From Candidatus Iainarchaeum sp. (GTDB lineage Archaea; Iainarchaeota; Iainarchaeia; Iainarchaeales; JAFCFF01), in NCBI GenBank assembly GCA_017608775.1, contig JAFCFF010000011.1:1-17421 (forward strand): a stretch of 17,421 nt of DNA, given 5' to 3'. The notes beneath the pieces were generated by a model that worked only from the letters and a program-made list of their open reading frames with translations, ran no database searches and had not been told where the DNA came from. The stretch's first letter is position 1, and every line of letters starts with the position of its first letter. Shown one piece after another: positions 1 to 6,616 of the stretch. The position numbers and the translations under genes are program-made.

Positions 1-582
1 TGTTTTCATCCCGATTTTCTTTGCTGGTTTTATATCTGAGCCAATCTTATCCCCAACCATAATAGCTTCCCTAGCGTTTATCTTGTTTCTTTTTAAAAGC
101 TTTTTTAGGTGCTCTGTTTTTTTTCTCCACTTTATCTCTAAATCGTCAAAGTAGTTTGCTATATCCATCATAACAAGCTTTTCCCATTGTTTCTTTTTCC
201 ATCCCTCAGTAAAGCTGAAAATTTTTACTTTTCTTTTTTTTAAAAACTTCAACAAACTCTTAACACGTTTCCTTGGCTTTAGGTTTTTCTTCCATTCATG
301 ATATCCTCTTACCCCGACGGCAACCAGCTTGTAAAACTCTCCTCTCTCTCTGTACTTGTACTGTTTAAGCAGCGTGTCAAAATGGTTTTTCTTATTTCTG
401 TGCTTTTTGTAAATCTTTCTTAGTTTTTCCATGGCCTCCTTTAGGTTCCCCCTAAAGCCGTGTTTTTTCATTTTTCTTAAGGCGTTTTCATAGGCCTTCT
501 CAACAAAAGCAGATGTGTTGTAAAGACAGTTGTCGATATCAAAAACAACCGCACTAATTTTTTTCCTATTTTTTGTTTTCAT
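1..582 (-). CDS. HAD-superfamily hydrolase, TIGR02253-like (3' end cut by window edge)
   Basis: The 194 visible residues form a haloacid-dehalogenase fold phosphohydrolase; the C-terminus lies outside the window. Motif I is FDIDNCLY with the Asp pair D15/D17, motif II is FSFTEG around residues 122-127, and motif IV is MVGDKIGSD around 175-183. The spacing and the stretch around residues 67-100 (HFDTLL, LVAVGV, YHEWK) recall the archaeal TIGR02253 group. The DIDNCLY form of motif I also resembles Sdt1/Phm8-type pyrimidine 5'-nucleotidases, so a nucleotide phosphatase is possible, but the substrate cannot be read from sequence. The ATG start overlaps the TGA stop of the upstream Rpp30 gene (ATGA), so the two are almost surely co-transcribed and translationally coupled. 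Confidence 0.85.
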   Translation of the reverse strand, partial: MKTKNRKKISAVVFDIDNCLYNTSAFVEKAYENALRKMKKHGFRGNLKEAMEKLRKIYKKHRNKKNHFDTLLKQYKYRERGEFYKLVAVGVRGYHEWKKNLKPRKRVKSLLKFLKKRKVKIFSFTEGWKKKQWEKLVMMDIANYFDDLEIKWRKKTEHLKKLLKRNKINAREAIMVGDKIGSDIKPAKKIGMKT

Positions 583-1088
583 ATTCTCTCACCGTAAAAC
601 CCTTTTATCTGTTCTCTATCAAAACCAACCTCCCTCAACAACAAGCATAAATCACTTAACTTTCTTAAGTCTTCCTTTTTTCTTGCTCCTGAGAAAACTT
701 TCAGCCTTATGAAAAACCTTCTTGAGAGCTCAGCAACCTTTAATAGGTTTCTTATTTTCTTTGCTGTTTTCTTTCCCTCAAATAACCCCAAAAAGAAAAA
801 GCCAAGCTCGATTTTTTTTCCTCTTAAAAGCTGAAAAACTTGTTTATCCAAAAGAATTTCATCAAGCTTTAGGATAATTAGATCAACCTTTCTTTTTTGT
901 GAGGCGTTTTTCAAGTCCTCTATCTTTCCTGTGTAAAGAACTTTTGTTTTTCCTTTTTTTTTGTCCAGGCTCTCCAAATCCTCAGAAAAAAAGAAATCTT
1001 TTTCCCTAACAAGAAAATCCTGCTTCCACTGTTTTCTCAGTTTTTTAAACAGGAAAACATCCTCAAAAAACACAAGGTCTTCCCACAT
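579..1088 (-). CDS. rnp3: Ribonuclease P protein component 3 (Rpp30 family)
   Basis: This is the TIM-barrel-like protein subunit of archaeal RNase P, which with Pop5 supports tRNA 5'-end processing. Family features are the strand VDLIILKLDE (about 68-77), the basic KKIELGFFF segment (91-99), and the C-terminal VFSGARKKEDLRKLSDL block (131-147), equivalent to the conserved SGA...LR...DL signature, followed by a short helix. At 169 residues it is shorter than usual (roughly 200 or more), apparently through a reduced N-terminal half. The start is fixed at the ATG because an in-frame TAG lies four codons upstream. A TATA-like AATAAAAAG lies 25-34 nt before the start. It is followed by an overlapping HAD hydrolase gene. 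Its partner Pop5 lies 9 kb to the right. Confidence 0.8.
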   Translation of the reverse strand: MWEDLVFFEDVFLFKKLRKQWKQDFLVREKDFFFSEDLESLDKKKGKTKVLYTGKIEDLKNASQKRKVDLIILKLDEILLDKQVFQLLRGKKIELGFFFLGLFEGKKTAKKIRNLLKVAELSRRFFIRLKVFSGARKKEDLRKLSDLCLLLREVGFDREQIKGFYGERI

Positions 1089-1097
1089 CTCAAAAGT

Positions 1098-1125
1098 CTA
1101 ACTTTAAAAATGCTTTTTATTTTAT
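1098..1125. promoter_or_regulatory. Overlapping divergent promoters (Rpp30 minus, unknown gene plus)
   Basis: The 45 nt between the two start codons hold CTTTAAAAA at 1102-1110, 24-32 nt before the plus-strand ATG at 1134. They also hold AATAAAAAG (minus strand) at about 1113-1122, 25-34 nt before the minus-strand ATG at 1088. Both distances match archaeal TATA boxes of leaderless transcripts. The boxes are adjacent, so the two transcription complexes could exclude each other. This is read by eye and has no transcript support. Confidence 0.5.
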
Positions 1126-1133
1126 GCTTTTGG

Positions 1134-1760
1134 ATGCCAAGAAGAATATTTCAAGATGCTATGGAAAGATATGGTAGAAAAAGGGGGAAGAACGGCAAAA
1201 CTGCTTTTCTTGAGATAGAAAGAAGGGGAATAGATTTTAAGGCCAGAGAGCACGAGGAACTTGCAAGAGACTTTGTTGAGACTATTGAGGAGCTTAGGCG
1301 GAGAAGGATATATATAGACCTAACAGACGAGTCACATACTTTTTTGCCCTTACTTGGCGCTCACCTTTCAAGTTTTTTAGAGGAACAGCTTTCTAAATCA
1401 GGTCTTTGGATGGACGAGAAGCAGAAAATATCTCTCTACAACTTGTTTAGAGGAAAGACATTTGACGAGATTTTTTTTGAAAAGAACTCGGAAAAAATGA
1501 TGGAAAACATCGAAAATGAAAGGAAACGTCTCAAAAAAGTTTTTTCAGGAGATGAGCAAGACTTTAACTCTTTTATAAAAACCTTACAAAAAGAAGCCGA
1601 AAGAGTTAGAACTTTGTTTTTAAATCTACCAAAGGAGTTTGAGAAAAAGTTAGAATACGACATATCAATACCAAACAGAACCAAAAAACACCTTGTTATG
1701 GCCGGTATTTCAAACGCTCTACAAAAAATAATTTTTGTTCTTGATGCTCTCAAACTTTAG
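1134..1760 (+). CDS. Unknown protein, mostly helical and charged
   Basis: I do not recognise the family of this 208-residue protein. It has no signal peptide or clear membrane segment. Charged helical stretches include EELARDFVETIEELRRRR (residues 42-59) and a likely coiled coil from about 115 to 180. The start at 1134 was preferred over an in-frame ATG at 1110 because the TATA-like box at 1102-1110 would place the transcript start near 1134, and the extra eight residues from 1110 are hydrophobic and look untranslated. Arginine codons are AGA/AGG-rich like the neighbours, which supports real coding. It diverges from Rpp30 and converges on eL15 with a 16-nt gap. Confidence 0.65.
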   Translation: MPRRIFQDAMERYGRKRGKNGKTAFLEIERRGIDFKAREHEELARDFVETIEELRRRRIYIDLTDESHTFLPLLGAHLSSFLEEQLSKSGLWMDEKQKISLYNLFRGKTFDEIFFEKNSEKMMENIENERKRLKKVFSGDEQDFNSFIKTLQKEAERVRTLFLNLPKEFEKKLEYDISIPNRTKKHLVMAGISNALQKIIFVLDALKL

Positions 1761-1776
1761 TTTTCACTAAATTTTT

Positions 1777-2400
1777 TTATTTATGATATTTTTTCTTTAA
1801 CATTCTCTTTCTCTCAAGCCTTTTCCTTATGCCTGCCTTTCTTGAGGGCCTTATCTTCTCGGTTCCCTTGCCTTTCTTCCTTAGCCCCCTACTTTTCCTT
1901 GCCGAGGATGTCAGGCCCCTGAAAACTCTTCTTCTATGAGCAACTAAAAAGCTCAGTTCCTTGCTATTAAGGACTGAGGGATGTAGTGGGTCAACCAAGA
2001 TAACCTCAAAATACTTAGTTTTTCCATCATCTCCTACCCAGTAGCTGTTTAGCACCTCTAGGTTTGGAAACCTTCTTGAGGCTCTTTGCTCAGCGATTGT
2101 CTGCTTGCTTAGGGCTCTTGTTAGTTTTTTGAAGCCCATTCTCTTTGGCCTTCTTCCAGCCTTTGGTCTTGTGTGTTTTCCAGAGCCTTTTTTTATCTTT
2201 ACCCTTGCAACTATGATTCCTTGCCTTGCCTTATAGCCAAGCTCTCTTGCCCTCTTGGGGTTTGAGGGTTTTTCTATTTTTAGAACACTTGTTTTCTGCT
2301 GTCTATATTCATATAGCCTTTCCCTAAGTCTTTGCTTTTCTTGCTTTGTTTCTCCTTTCAGCTGTCTTCTTATGGTTTCCTGAATTCTTTTGTATGTCAT
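1777..2400 (-). CDS. rpl15e: 50S ribosomal protein L15e (eL15)
   Basis: This large-subunit ribosomal protein is shared by archaea and eukaryotes and binds 23S rRNA. It is recognised from the central LNSYWVGDDGKTKYFEVILVD block (about residues 118-138), the HPSVLNSKEL segment, and the C-terminal RGLTSSARKSRGLRKKGKG block (161-179). At 207 residues it is slightly longer than typical because of a basic C-terminal tail (RKRMLKKKYHK). The ATG start has a Shine-Dalgarno GAGG at 2409-2412, eight bases upstream. A TATA-like ATTTATTTTTAAAAG (2438-2452, minus strand) would give a short leader. In many archaea eL15 sits with RNase P and exosome genes; here it is a separate unit close to Rpp30. Confidence 0.97.
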   Translation of the reverse strand: MTYKRIQETIRRQLKGETKQEKQRLRERLYEYRQQKTSVLKIEKPSNPKRARELGYKARQGIIVARVKIKKGSGKHTRPKAGRRPKRMGFKKLTRALSKQTIAEQRASRRFPNLEVLNSYWVGDDGKTKYFEVILVDPLHPSVLNSKELSFLVAHRRRVFRGLTSSARKSRGLRKKGKGTEKIRPSRKAGIRKRLERKRMLKKKYHK

Positions 2401-2437
2401 TTAACCAACCTCTTTTAACAAGGTAATGTACAACCAG

Positions 2438-2452
2438 CTTTTAAAAATAAAT
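2438..2452 (-). promoter_or_regulatory. TATA-like promoter of eL15
   Basis: The minus-strand box ATTTATTTTTAAAAG lies 38-52 nt before the eL15 ATG. With an archaeal start site about 25 nt downstream this leaves a leader of roughly 15-20 nt that carries the GAGG ribosome binding site at 2409-2412. Confidence 0.45.
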
Positions 2453-2477
2453 CAGGCAAAGCTTTTTAATGTTGTTG

Positions 2478-2523
2478 AAATAAAAAACCAAAATAAAAAA
2501 TAAAAATAAAAAAAATCTAAAAA
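2478..2523 (-). terminator. T-rich terminator after the small membrane protein gene
   Basis: Read on the minus strand, the region right after the stop codon at 2526-2528 is a run of T-tracts broken by single A or G bases (T8, T5, T6, T4, T6). Archaeal transcription terminates on such U-tracts without needing a hairpin. It separates the small gene from the eL15 promoter. Confidence 0.5.
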
Positions 2524-2525
2524 TC

Positions 2526-2660
2526 TTAGAAAAAAGCTGCCAGGGTCTGAAGAATGTTAAAGAAAAAGTTTCCTATTGCAGATAGGTTTAGAAACCTTAT
2601 AGCAGCTAGGATTATGAAAGACACAAATCCCACAAGCAAAATATTCCTGAAGAAACCCAT
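2526..2660 (-). CDS. Small hypothetical membrane protein (44 aa)
   Basis: This tiny, very hydrophobic protein has one clear membrane helix (about residues 6-22, ILLVGFVSFIILAAI) followed by a second hydrophobic or amphipathic stretch (24-44) ending in AAFF. I do not recognise the family; it does not look like SecE or Sec61-beta. An in-frame ATG further upstream (2717) would add 19 residues, but a near-perfect palindromic TATA box (TATTTATAAATA, 2683-2694) lies within that extension, 23-34 nt before the ATG at 2660. The transcript should therefore start at or next to 2660 as a leaderless mRNA. A T-rich terminator follows, so it looks like a complete one-gene unit. Confidence 0.55.
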   Translation of the reverse strand: MGFFRNILLVGFVSFIILAAIRFLNLSAIGNFFFNILQTLAAFF

Positions 2661-2682
2661 ACATTTATTTCTATATCTTCTG

Positions 2683-2694
2683 TATTTATAAATA
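2683..2694 (-). promoter_or_regulatory. TATA box of the small membrane protein gene
   Basis: The palindromic element TATTTATAAATA is placed 23-34 nt before the ATG at 2660, the expected geometry for an archaeal leaderless transcript. It decides the start of the downstream gene. Confidence 0.55.
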
Positions 2695-2820
2695 TTTGGT
2701 GTTTTTGGATTAATCAAGAATTTTCTTCTATTTTATTTGTTTAAAAGCCTTGTTTTTTGCTTGCAAAGCCGTAAAAAACCATTTTTATCTCTTTGGATTT
2801 TTATTTTAAATCTTTCCTAA

Positions 2821-2826
2821 AAGGAG
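2821..2826 (+). promoter_or_regulatory. Ribosome binding site of the tRNA thiolase gene
   Basis: AAGGAG lies six bases before the ATG at 2833, one of the strongest Shine-Dalgarno sites in the window. It shows that the unusual N-terminal extension of the downstream protein is translated. A TATA-like TTTTATTTTAAATC lies just upstream, at about 2800-2813. Confidence 0.65.
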
Positions 2827-2832
2827 TTTTCT

Positions 2833-4011
2833 ATGAGGTTAGAGCTTATCTTAAATAAAAAAAGACAAAAACTCTCTGTTAAAGAGGGAACAACTGCAAG
2901 AGACTTAGTTATAAGAAAGAAGCTTTCCCCAAGAAAAACAACAAAAGAAAAAAGAAAAACAATAAAATGCCTTTGTGGAAAGGCTGCCTTGATAACTGTT
3001 CTTGGTAGAGGCTACTGTAAATCTTGTTTCAACAAAAGAATTCAGAAAAAATTTTTCCAAACTTTAAAAAAGCAGAAAATGGTAAGTTCTGGCGATCACA
3101 TTGCCATAGCTTTCTCAGGCGGAAAAGATTCTGTTGTTTTACTTGACCTTTTTCTGAAATTTAGAAAAAGAACAGGCCTAAATCTAACTTTCTCAACAAT
3201 AACAGTCAATGAGGGAATAAAATCCTATAGGGAACCACAAATTCCAAAACTAAAAAAATATCTGAATAATCTAAAAAGAAAAAACCTGATAGAGGACTAC
3301 AAACTTGTTGACATAAAAAGCCTTGGTTTCTCGATTGACGATATAAAAAAAATTCTGGTTGACAGAAAAGGAGAGCCAGGGCTGTGTAGTTTTTGTGGAA
3401 CTTTTAGGAGATACTTGGTTTCAAAAACTGCAAGAGAAATAAAGGCAACCAAAGTTGCCTTTGGCCATAACCTGGACGACTATGTCCAGACTCAGCTGAT
3501 GAACATATTTGACAACAACATGGAACGATTCTTGAGTCTTGAGCCAAAGCTAACTTCTCCCTACTTTGTACACAAAATATCCCGGCTCATAGACATAACG
3601 GAGAAGGAGATCGCTGCCTATGCTCTTTTTAACAACCTGCATCCTTTCTTTGAGGATTGTCCTTATCTCAAGGGAAGCAAAAGACATTTTTTTAGGAGAC
3701 TTCTTAACAAGATTGAGGACAGTTACATAGGCTCAAAGGTAAAGGCAAAGTATTTCCTCGACTCAGTCATGGAAAAAATTCCAACAAAGGAAAGAAAAAA
3801 GCTTTTCAAAAGAGTAGTTCTCTGTAAAGTATGTGGTGAGCCAACAACAAAGAAAATTTGTAACACATGTGAGATGCTTGAAAACCTAAACAAGATAAAA
3901 CGCCTGAAAGCAAAACAAAAAACCAAAAAACAAAACAAAAAACTAAATAAAGAGTATTTTAATGTTTTACTTTTCATCTATCTCATTGCGGGCCTATCGT
4001 CTATCGGCTAG
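2833..4011 (+). CDS. tRNA 2-thiolation PP-loop enzyme (NcsA/TtuA/Ctu1 family) with N-terminal half ubiquitin-like extension
   Basis: An ATP-dependent enzyme that installs 2-thiouridine in tRNA by adenylating the target uridine and delivering sulfur. Visible in order: residues 1-34 resemble the first half (strand-strand-helix) of a MoaD/ThiS/TtuB ubiquitin-like fold; N-terminal zinc knuckle C46, C48, C62, C65; PP-loop SGGKDS (95-100); catalytic or iron-sulfur cysteines C185/C188 in LCSFCG; GHNLDD (211-216); third cysteine C276 in DCPY; C-terminal zinc finger C331/C334/C343/C346. All key residues of TtuA are present. At 392 residues it exceeds the usual length of about 310-320. The extra length is the N-terminal extension plus a Lys/Gln-rich and then hydrophobic tail (from about 358). 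That tail is encoded by A-rich DNA and terminates inside the tRNA-Val gene, so its last 7 codons overlap the tRNA. Confidence 0.92.
   Translation: MRLELILNKKRQKLSVKEGTTARDLVIRKKLSPRKTTKEKRKTIKCLCGKAALITVLGRGYCKSCFNKRIQKKFFQTLKKQKMVSSGDHIAIAFSGGKDSVVLLDLFLKFRKRTGLNLTFSTITVNEGIKSYREPQIPKLKKYLNNLKRKNLIEDYKLVDIKSLGFSIDDIKKILVDRKGEPGLCSFCGTFRRYLVSKTAREIKATKVAFGHNLDDYVQTQLMNIFDNNMERFLSLEPKLTSPYFVHKISRLIDITEKEIAAYALFNNLHPFFEDCPYLKGSKRHFFRRLLNKIEDSYIGSKVKAKYFLDSVMEKIPTKERKKLFKRVVLCKVCGEPTTKKICNTCEMLENLNKIKRLKAKQKTKKQNKKLNKEYFNVLLFIYLIAGLSSIG
3955..3964 (+). promoter_or_regulatory. Candidate TATA box for tRNA-Val, inside the thiolase ORF
   Basis: TATTTTAATG lies 26-35 nt before the 5' end of tRNA-Val, the normal archaeal TATA distance, and sits within the last codons of the upstream protein gene. 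The call rests only on position and A/T content. Confidence 0.4.
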
Positions 4012-4061
4012 GATGACACCTTGACGTGGTGTAGGGGGCGGTTCGATTCCGCCTAGGCCCA
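3990..4061 (+). tRNA. tRNA-Val(GAC)
   Basis: A complete 72-nt cloverleaf. The acceptor stem is GGGCCTA with TAGGCCC and discriminator A. The D-arm is GTCT/GGAT, the anticodon stem ACACC/GGTGT with loop TTGACGT gives anticodon GAC, and the T-arm is GGCGG-TTCGATT-CCGCC. There is no intron and no encoded CCA. It is followed at once by T6. The first 22 nt overlap the 3' end of the thiolase ORF, whose TAG stop is at 4009-4011. Confidence 0.95.
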
Positions 4062-4067
4062 TTTTTT
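4062..4067 (+). terminator. Oligo-T terminator after tRNA-Val
   Basis: Six Ts directly follow the discriminator base, a typical archaeal tRNA terminator. It lies in the 13-nt gap to the convergent HAD gene. Confidence 0.55.
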
Positions 4068-4074
4068 CAAACTT

Positions 4075-4710
4075 CTACAAAAACCTTTCAACTGCTTTTG
4101 TGATTTGGGGGGCCTTATCAACCAAGACATTGGGTTTGTGTTTTTTTAGGAGATACTTTGGATTCCAGCCATAGGAAACAGAAACAACTTTTAAACCGTT
4201 TTTCTTTGCGGATATGATATCTTCTTTTGTGTCCCCAACCACAACAACCTCTTTTTTGTTTAGCTTGTATTTCCTTAATAAATTTCTCAAAAGCCTTTTC
4301 TTGTCGCTGTACTTCAACTCAGTAGAAAAAATATCCTCAAAACATTTCAACAGCCCAAATTTTCTAAGCACTTTTTTTATTTTTTCCTTTTCAGTTGTTG
4401 AAAACACATATAGTTTCAAATTCTTCTTTTTCAGTTTTTTAACAACCAAACCTATTCCGGAAAAAAGCCTTACCTTGCTGTAATCGCTGGTTATTTCCCT
4501 TTTTTTTATTATCTCCCTAACCTCTTTTTTTGAAAACCCCATCTTGTAGAAGTTATTTTCCCATGTTGAATCGAACCATTCCTTAAAGCCCTTCAACGGC
4601 ACATTAAATCTTTTCTTGTGTTTTTTCGCAAGATTTCTAAACATCTCCCAAATTATTCTAGCAGAATCCACCATGGTTCCATCAAAATCAAATGCAACTG
4701 CTTTTATCAT
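4075..4710 (-). CDS. HAD-superfamily phosphatase (Gph/PGP-like)
   Basis: A 211-residue HAD subfamily IA hydrolase with every motif intact: motif I FDFDGTMVD (7-15, nucleophile D8 and D10), motif II VFSTT (102-106), the motif III lysine near 137-138 (SDKKR), and motif IV VVGDTKEDI (157-165, D160/D164). The general reaction is phosphomonoester hydrolysis. Phosphoglycolate is one possible substrate, but as the last gene of a glycosyltransferase operon it may act on a sugar phosphate (inference). The ATG at 4710 follows the stop of the upstream GT9 gene by one base and has GAAGGGA upstream. An in-frame TTG at 4725 would overlap that gene and is less likely. It converges on tRNA-Val. Confidence 0.88.
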   Translation of the reverse strand: MIKAVAFDFDGTMVDSARIIWEMFRNLAKKHKKRFNVPLKGFKEWFDSTWENNFYKMGFSKKEVREIIKKREITSDYSKVRLFSGIGLVVKKLKKKNLKLYVFSTTEKEKIKKVLRKFGLLKCFEDIFSTELKYSDKKRLLRNLLRKYKLNKKEVVVVGDTKEDIISAKKNGLKVVSVSYGWNPKYLLKKHKPNVLVDKAPQITKAVERFL

Positions 4711-4711
4711 T

Positions 4712-5671
4712 TTATTTCCCTTCAATTTCCCTCAAAACCTCTTCTGCCCTTGTCTTTTTATGTGGTTTTGTAAATATAACTGCGTTTTTATTCCAAGGCC
4801 TCCATTTTCTCCAGTCGCTGTGTCCTATCAAAATAAACTCTTTTTTTCTAAACAATGCAGCTATGTGCCCTGGCCCTGAGTCAACCCCCACAAAAAAAGA
4901 ACAGTTTTTTATTAGATAGATCAAATCCTCAACACTTGTTTTTCCTATGATGTTATGAACTTTCTTATCCCTAGAAAAAGCCCTTGTCAGTTCCTTGAGC
5001 TGTCTTTTCTCTTTTTCAGCACCTATTAAATAAACATGAAATTTTCTCTTTAGTTTTTTTATCACTTTGATCCATTCACTATTTTTCCACAACTTATGTT
5101 TTCCAACAGCCCCAGGACATATAACAACATAGGGTTTTTTAACAAAAAATTTTCTTAAAACAACCCACTCTTTTTTCTTGTTTTTAAAATATGGTCTAAA
5201 CCCCCCAACTTTTTTTCCACCAACAACAGATAACTTTGTTAAAATGTTGTGTTCTTTTTTACCATGTAGGAAATTTTTTAGAAAAACACCTCCAATTTCC
5301 TTTCTGTATTTGCTTCTAAGAAGAACTGCCTGAAATAAAAACCATATCCTACTATTTATATCAACAACCAGGTCATAATCCCATTTTATGTCTTCTTTTT
5401 TTGTTATTACTTTGTTTATGTTTGGGTTTTCCCTAAAAAAAACAGCAAAGTTTTTTTTACAAAAATAATCTATCTTTGCGTTCTTATATTTTCTTTTTAA
5501 TTCATGGATTAACGGCAGAGTAAGCAAGGAATCTCCGATATGACTTAACTCAACAACAAGTATTTTTCTTATCTTGTTTTTGTCTATTTTGGCAGGATAC
5601 AAAAAATTTATAAGATAGGAAAAGAAGAAGCGAATCAACCTTTGAAACATTTCAAAATCCATTTTATTCAC
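4712..5671 (-). CDS. Glycosyltransferase family 9 (heptosyltransferase-like)
   Basis: A GT-B glycosyltransferase of the ADP-heptose:LPS heptosyltransferase (WaaC/WaaF) family, 319 residues. The N-terminal Rossmann half begins KILVVELSHIGDSLLTLPLI (36-55). The donor-site half has CPGAVGKHKLW (185-195) and the hallmark VDSGPGHIAA (263-272). Residues 10-25 are hydrophobic and aromatic and could anchor it to the membrane surface. The family transfers sugars from nucleotide donors to envelope glycans; in an archaeon without LPS the acceptor must differ and is unknown. The GTG start overlaps the stop of the Alg13-like gene (GTGA); an ATG at 5662 is an alternative. It is a paralogue of the GT9 gene at 6617-7771. 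Confidence 0.88.
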   Translation of the reverse strand: MNKMDFEMFQRLIRFFFSYLINFLYPAKIDKNKIRKILVVELSHIGDSLLTLPLIHELKRKYKNAKIDYFCKKNFAVFFRENPNINKVITKKEDIKWDYDLVVDINSRIWFLFQAVLLRSKYRKEIGGVFLKNFLHGKKEHNILTKLSVVGGKKVGGFRPYFKNKKKEWVVLRKFFVKKPYVVICPGAVGKHKLWKNSEWIKVIKKLKRKFHVYLIGAEKEKRQLKELTRAFSRDKKVHNIIGKTSVEDLIYLIKNCSFFVGVDSGPGHIAALFRKKEFILIGHSDWRKWRPWNKNAVIFTKPHKKTRAEEVLREIEGK

Positions 5672-6144
5672 TCTTTTTCATAAACTTTCCATTCTTTTAA
5701 AATTTCCTTCAAACCCTTTATCATTCCTTTTAAATATGTTTTTTTCTTCATCTTCTTTGCTTTTTTTATACAGTCTTCAAGCTTGTTTACGTTTTCACAG
5801 TTGATAACTAGTCCCTCCGCTGCCATTGTTTTTGCTAGTTCAAACTGATGGTGGTCTGCGTGTGCTTTCGAGTCCCCCCGTCTTGGAACAACAACAATGT
5901 TCTTGCCTAATCTTTTTGCGTATATTGTGCTTCCAGCTCCTGCGTGAGAAATAACAAGATCTGTTTTTTTCAGATATTTTTCCATCTCTTCCCTTGAACA
6001 AAAGTCAAATGCTTTCTTTATTTTTGGTTTTTGGGAACTTCCATACTGTACAGTAAAGTCGTATTTTTTATCTAGTTCCTCAATTTTTTTTAAAAGTCTG
6101 TTGAATGGATGAACATCTGTCCCAACAGTTACAAACACTTTCAT
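5668..6144 (-). CDS. Alg13-like glycosyltransferase subunit (GT28 C-terminal domain; PssE type)
   Basis: This 158-residue single-domain protein matches the nucleotide-sugar-binding half of GT28 enzymes. Diagnostic segments are MKVFVTVGTDVHPFNRLL (1-18), SHAGAGST (66-73) and DHHQFELA (97-104). In eukaryotes Alg13 binds UDP-GlcNAc and joins membrane-bound Alg14 to add the second GlcNAc to dolichol-PP-GlcNAc; PssD/PssE are the streptococcal equivalents. The Alg14-like partner lies nine bases upstream in the same orientation, which strongly supports a two-part enzyme. The donor sugar cannot be determined here. The stop overlaps the start of the downstream GT9 gene. Confidence 0.9.
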   Translation of the reverse strand: MKVFVTVGTDVHPFNRLLKKIEELDKKYDFTVQYGSSQKPKIKKAFDFCSREEMEKYLKKTDLVISHAGAGSTIYAKRLGKNIVVVPRRGDSKAHADHHQFELAKTMAAEGLVINCENVNKLEDCIKKAKKMKKKTYLKGMIKGLKEILKEWKVYEKE

Positions 6145-6153
6145 TTTTGCTAT

Positions 6154-6612
6154 TCAAATCACCCTTCCGAAATATTTTGTTTTTGGATATTTTTTTACAA
6201 GGTTTTTCCACTGAACCAAGAAGACATCGTACCAGCCTTTTTTGTATATAAACTTTGCAAACTTCCCTAAATCATCAATCCTTGCTATGCTTTCTATGAA
6301 GATTATTTTTCTGTTGAAAAGTCTTGCAAGAAAGACAATTCCAAAAGCGTTTCCTGCGCCAGTTGTTATAACAATGTCTGGGTTTTCTTTTAGAAAAATG
6401 AAAAAAGACTGCAAAAAATTTATTCCATATCTGAAAAGACTCATCTCAGGATCCATTATTCTGTAAACTTTTTTTTCTAATATTTTTTCTAAACCCTCAG
6501 TGTCTTTTCTTTTTGCTGTAACCAAAAACCAGTTGTTTCCATAAGCTTCCTTCAGGGCAAGGGCTTCGCTTGTGTGTCCTCCGGCGGATGCAGCAACACA
6601 TATTTTTTTCAT
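6154..6612 (-). CDS. Alg14-like glycosyltransferase subunit (PssD type)
   Basis: A 152-residue acceptor-side partner of the Alg13-like protein. It starts MKKICVAASAGGHTSEALAL, the usual Alg14/PssD opening with the SAGGHTSE motif (9-16). It also has VITTGAGNA (81-89) and IESIARIDDLGK (106-117), and ends in the conserved Q-W...YFGRVI block. Residues 62-76 (hydrophobic, FLQSFFIFL) could touch the membrane, as expected for the subunit that holds the lipid-linked acceptor. The ATG at 6612 is four bases after the upstream GT9 stop and matches the family start; an in-frame ATG at 6648 would overlap that gene and add residues unlike the family. Confidence 0.9.
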   Translation of the reverse strand: MKKICVAASAGGHTSEALALKEAYGNNWFLVTAKRKDTEGLEKILEKKVYRIMDPEMSLFRYGINFLQSFFIFLKENPDIVITTGAGNAFGIVFLARLFNRKIIFIESIARIDDLGKFAKFIYKKGWYDVFLVQWKNLVKKYPKTKYFGRVI

Positions 6613-6616
6613 TTTA

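Noticed and set aside
2478..2523. Repetitive A-rich run considered as a microsatellite or repeat array
   Set aside because: The units are irregular and it lies directly after a stop codon. It is better explained as a U-rich archaeal terminator on the minus strand.
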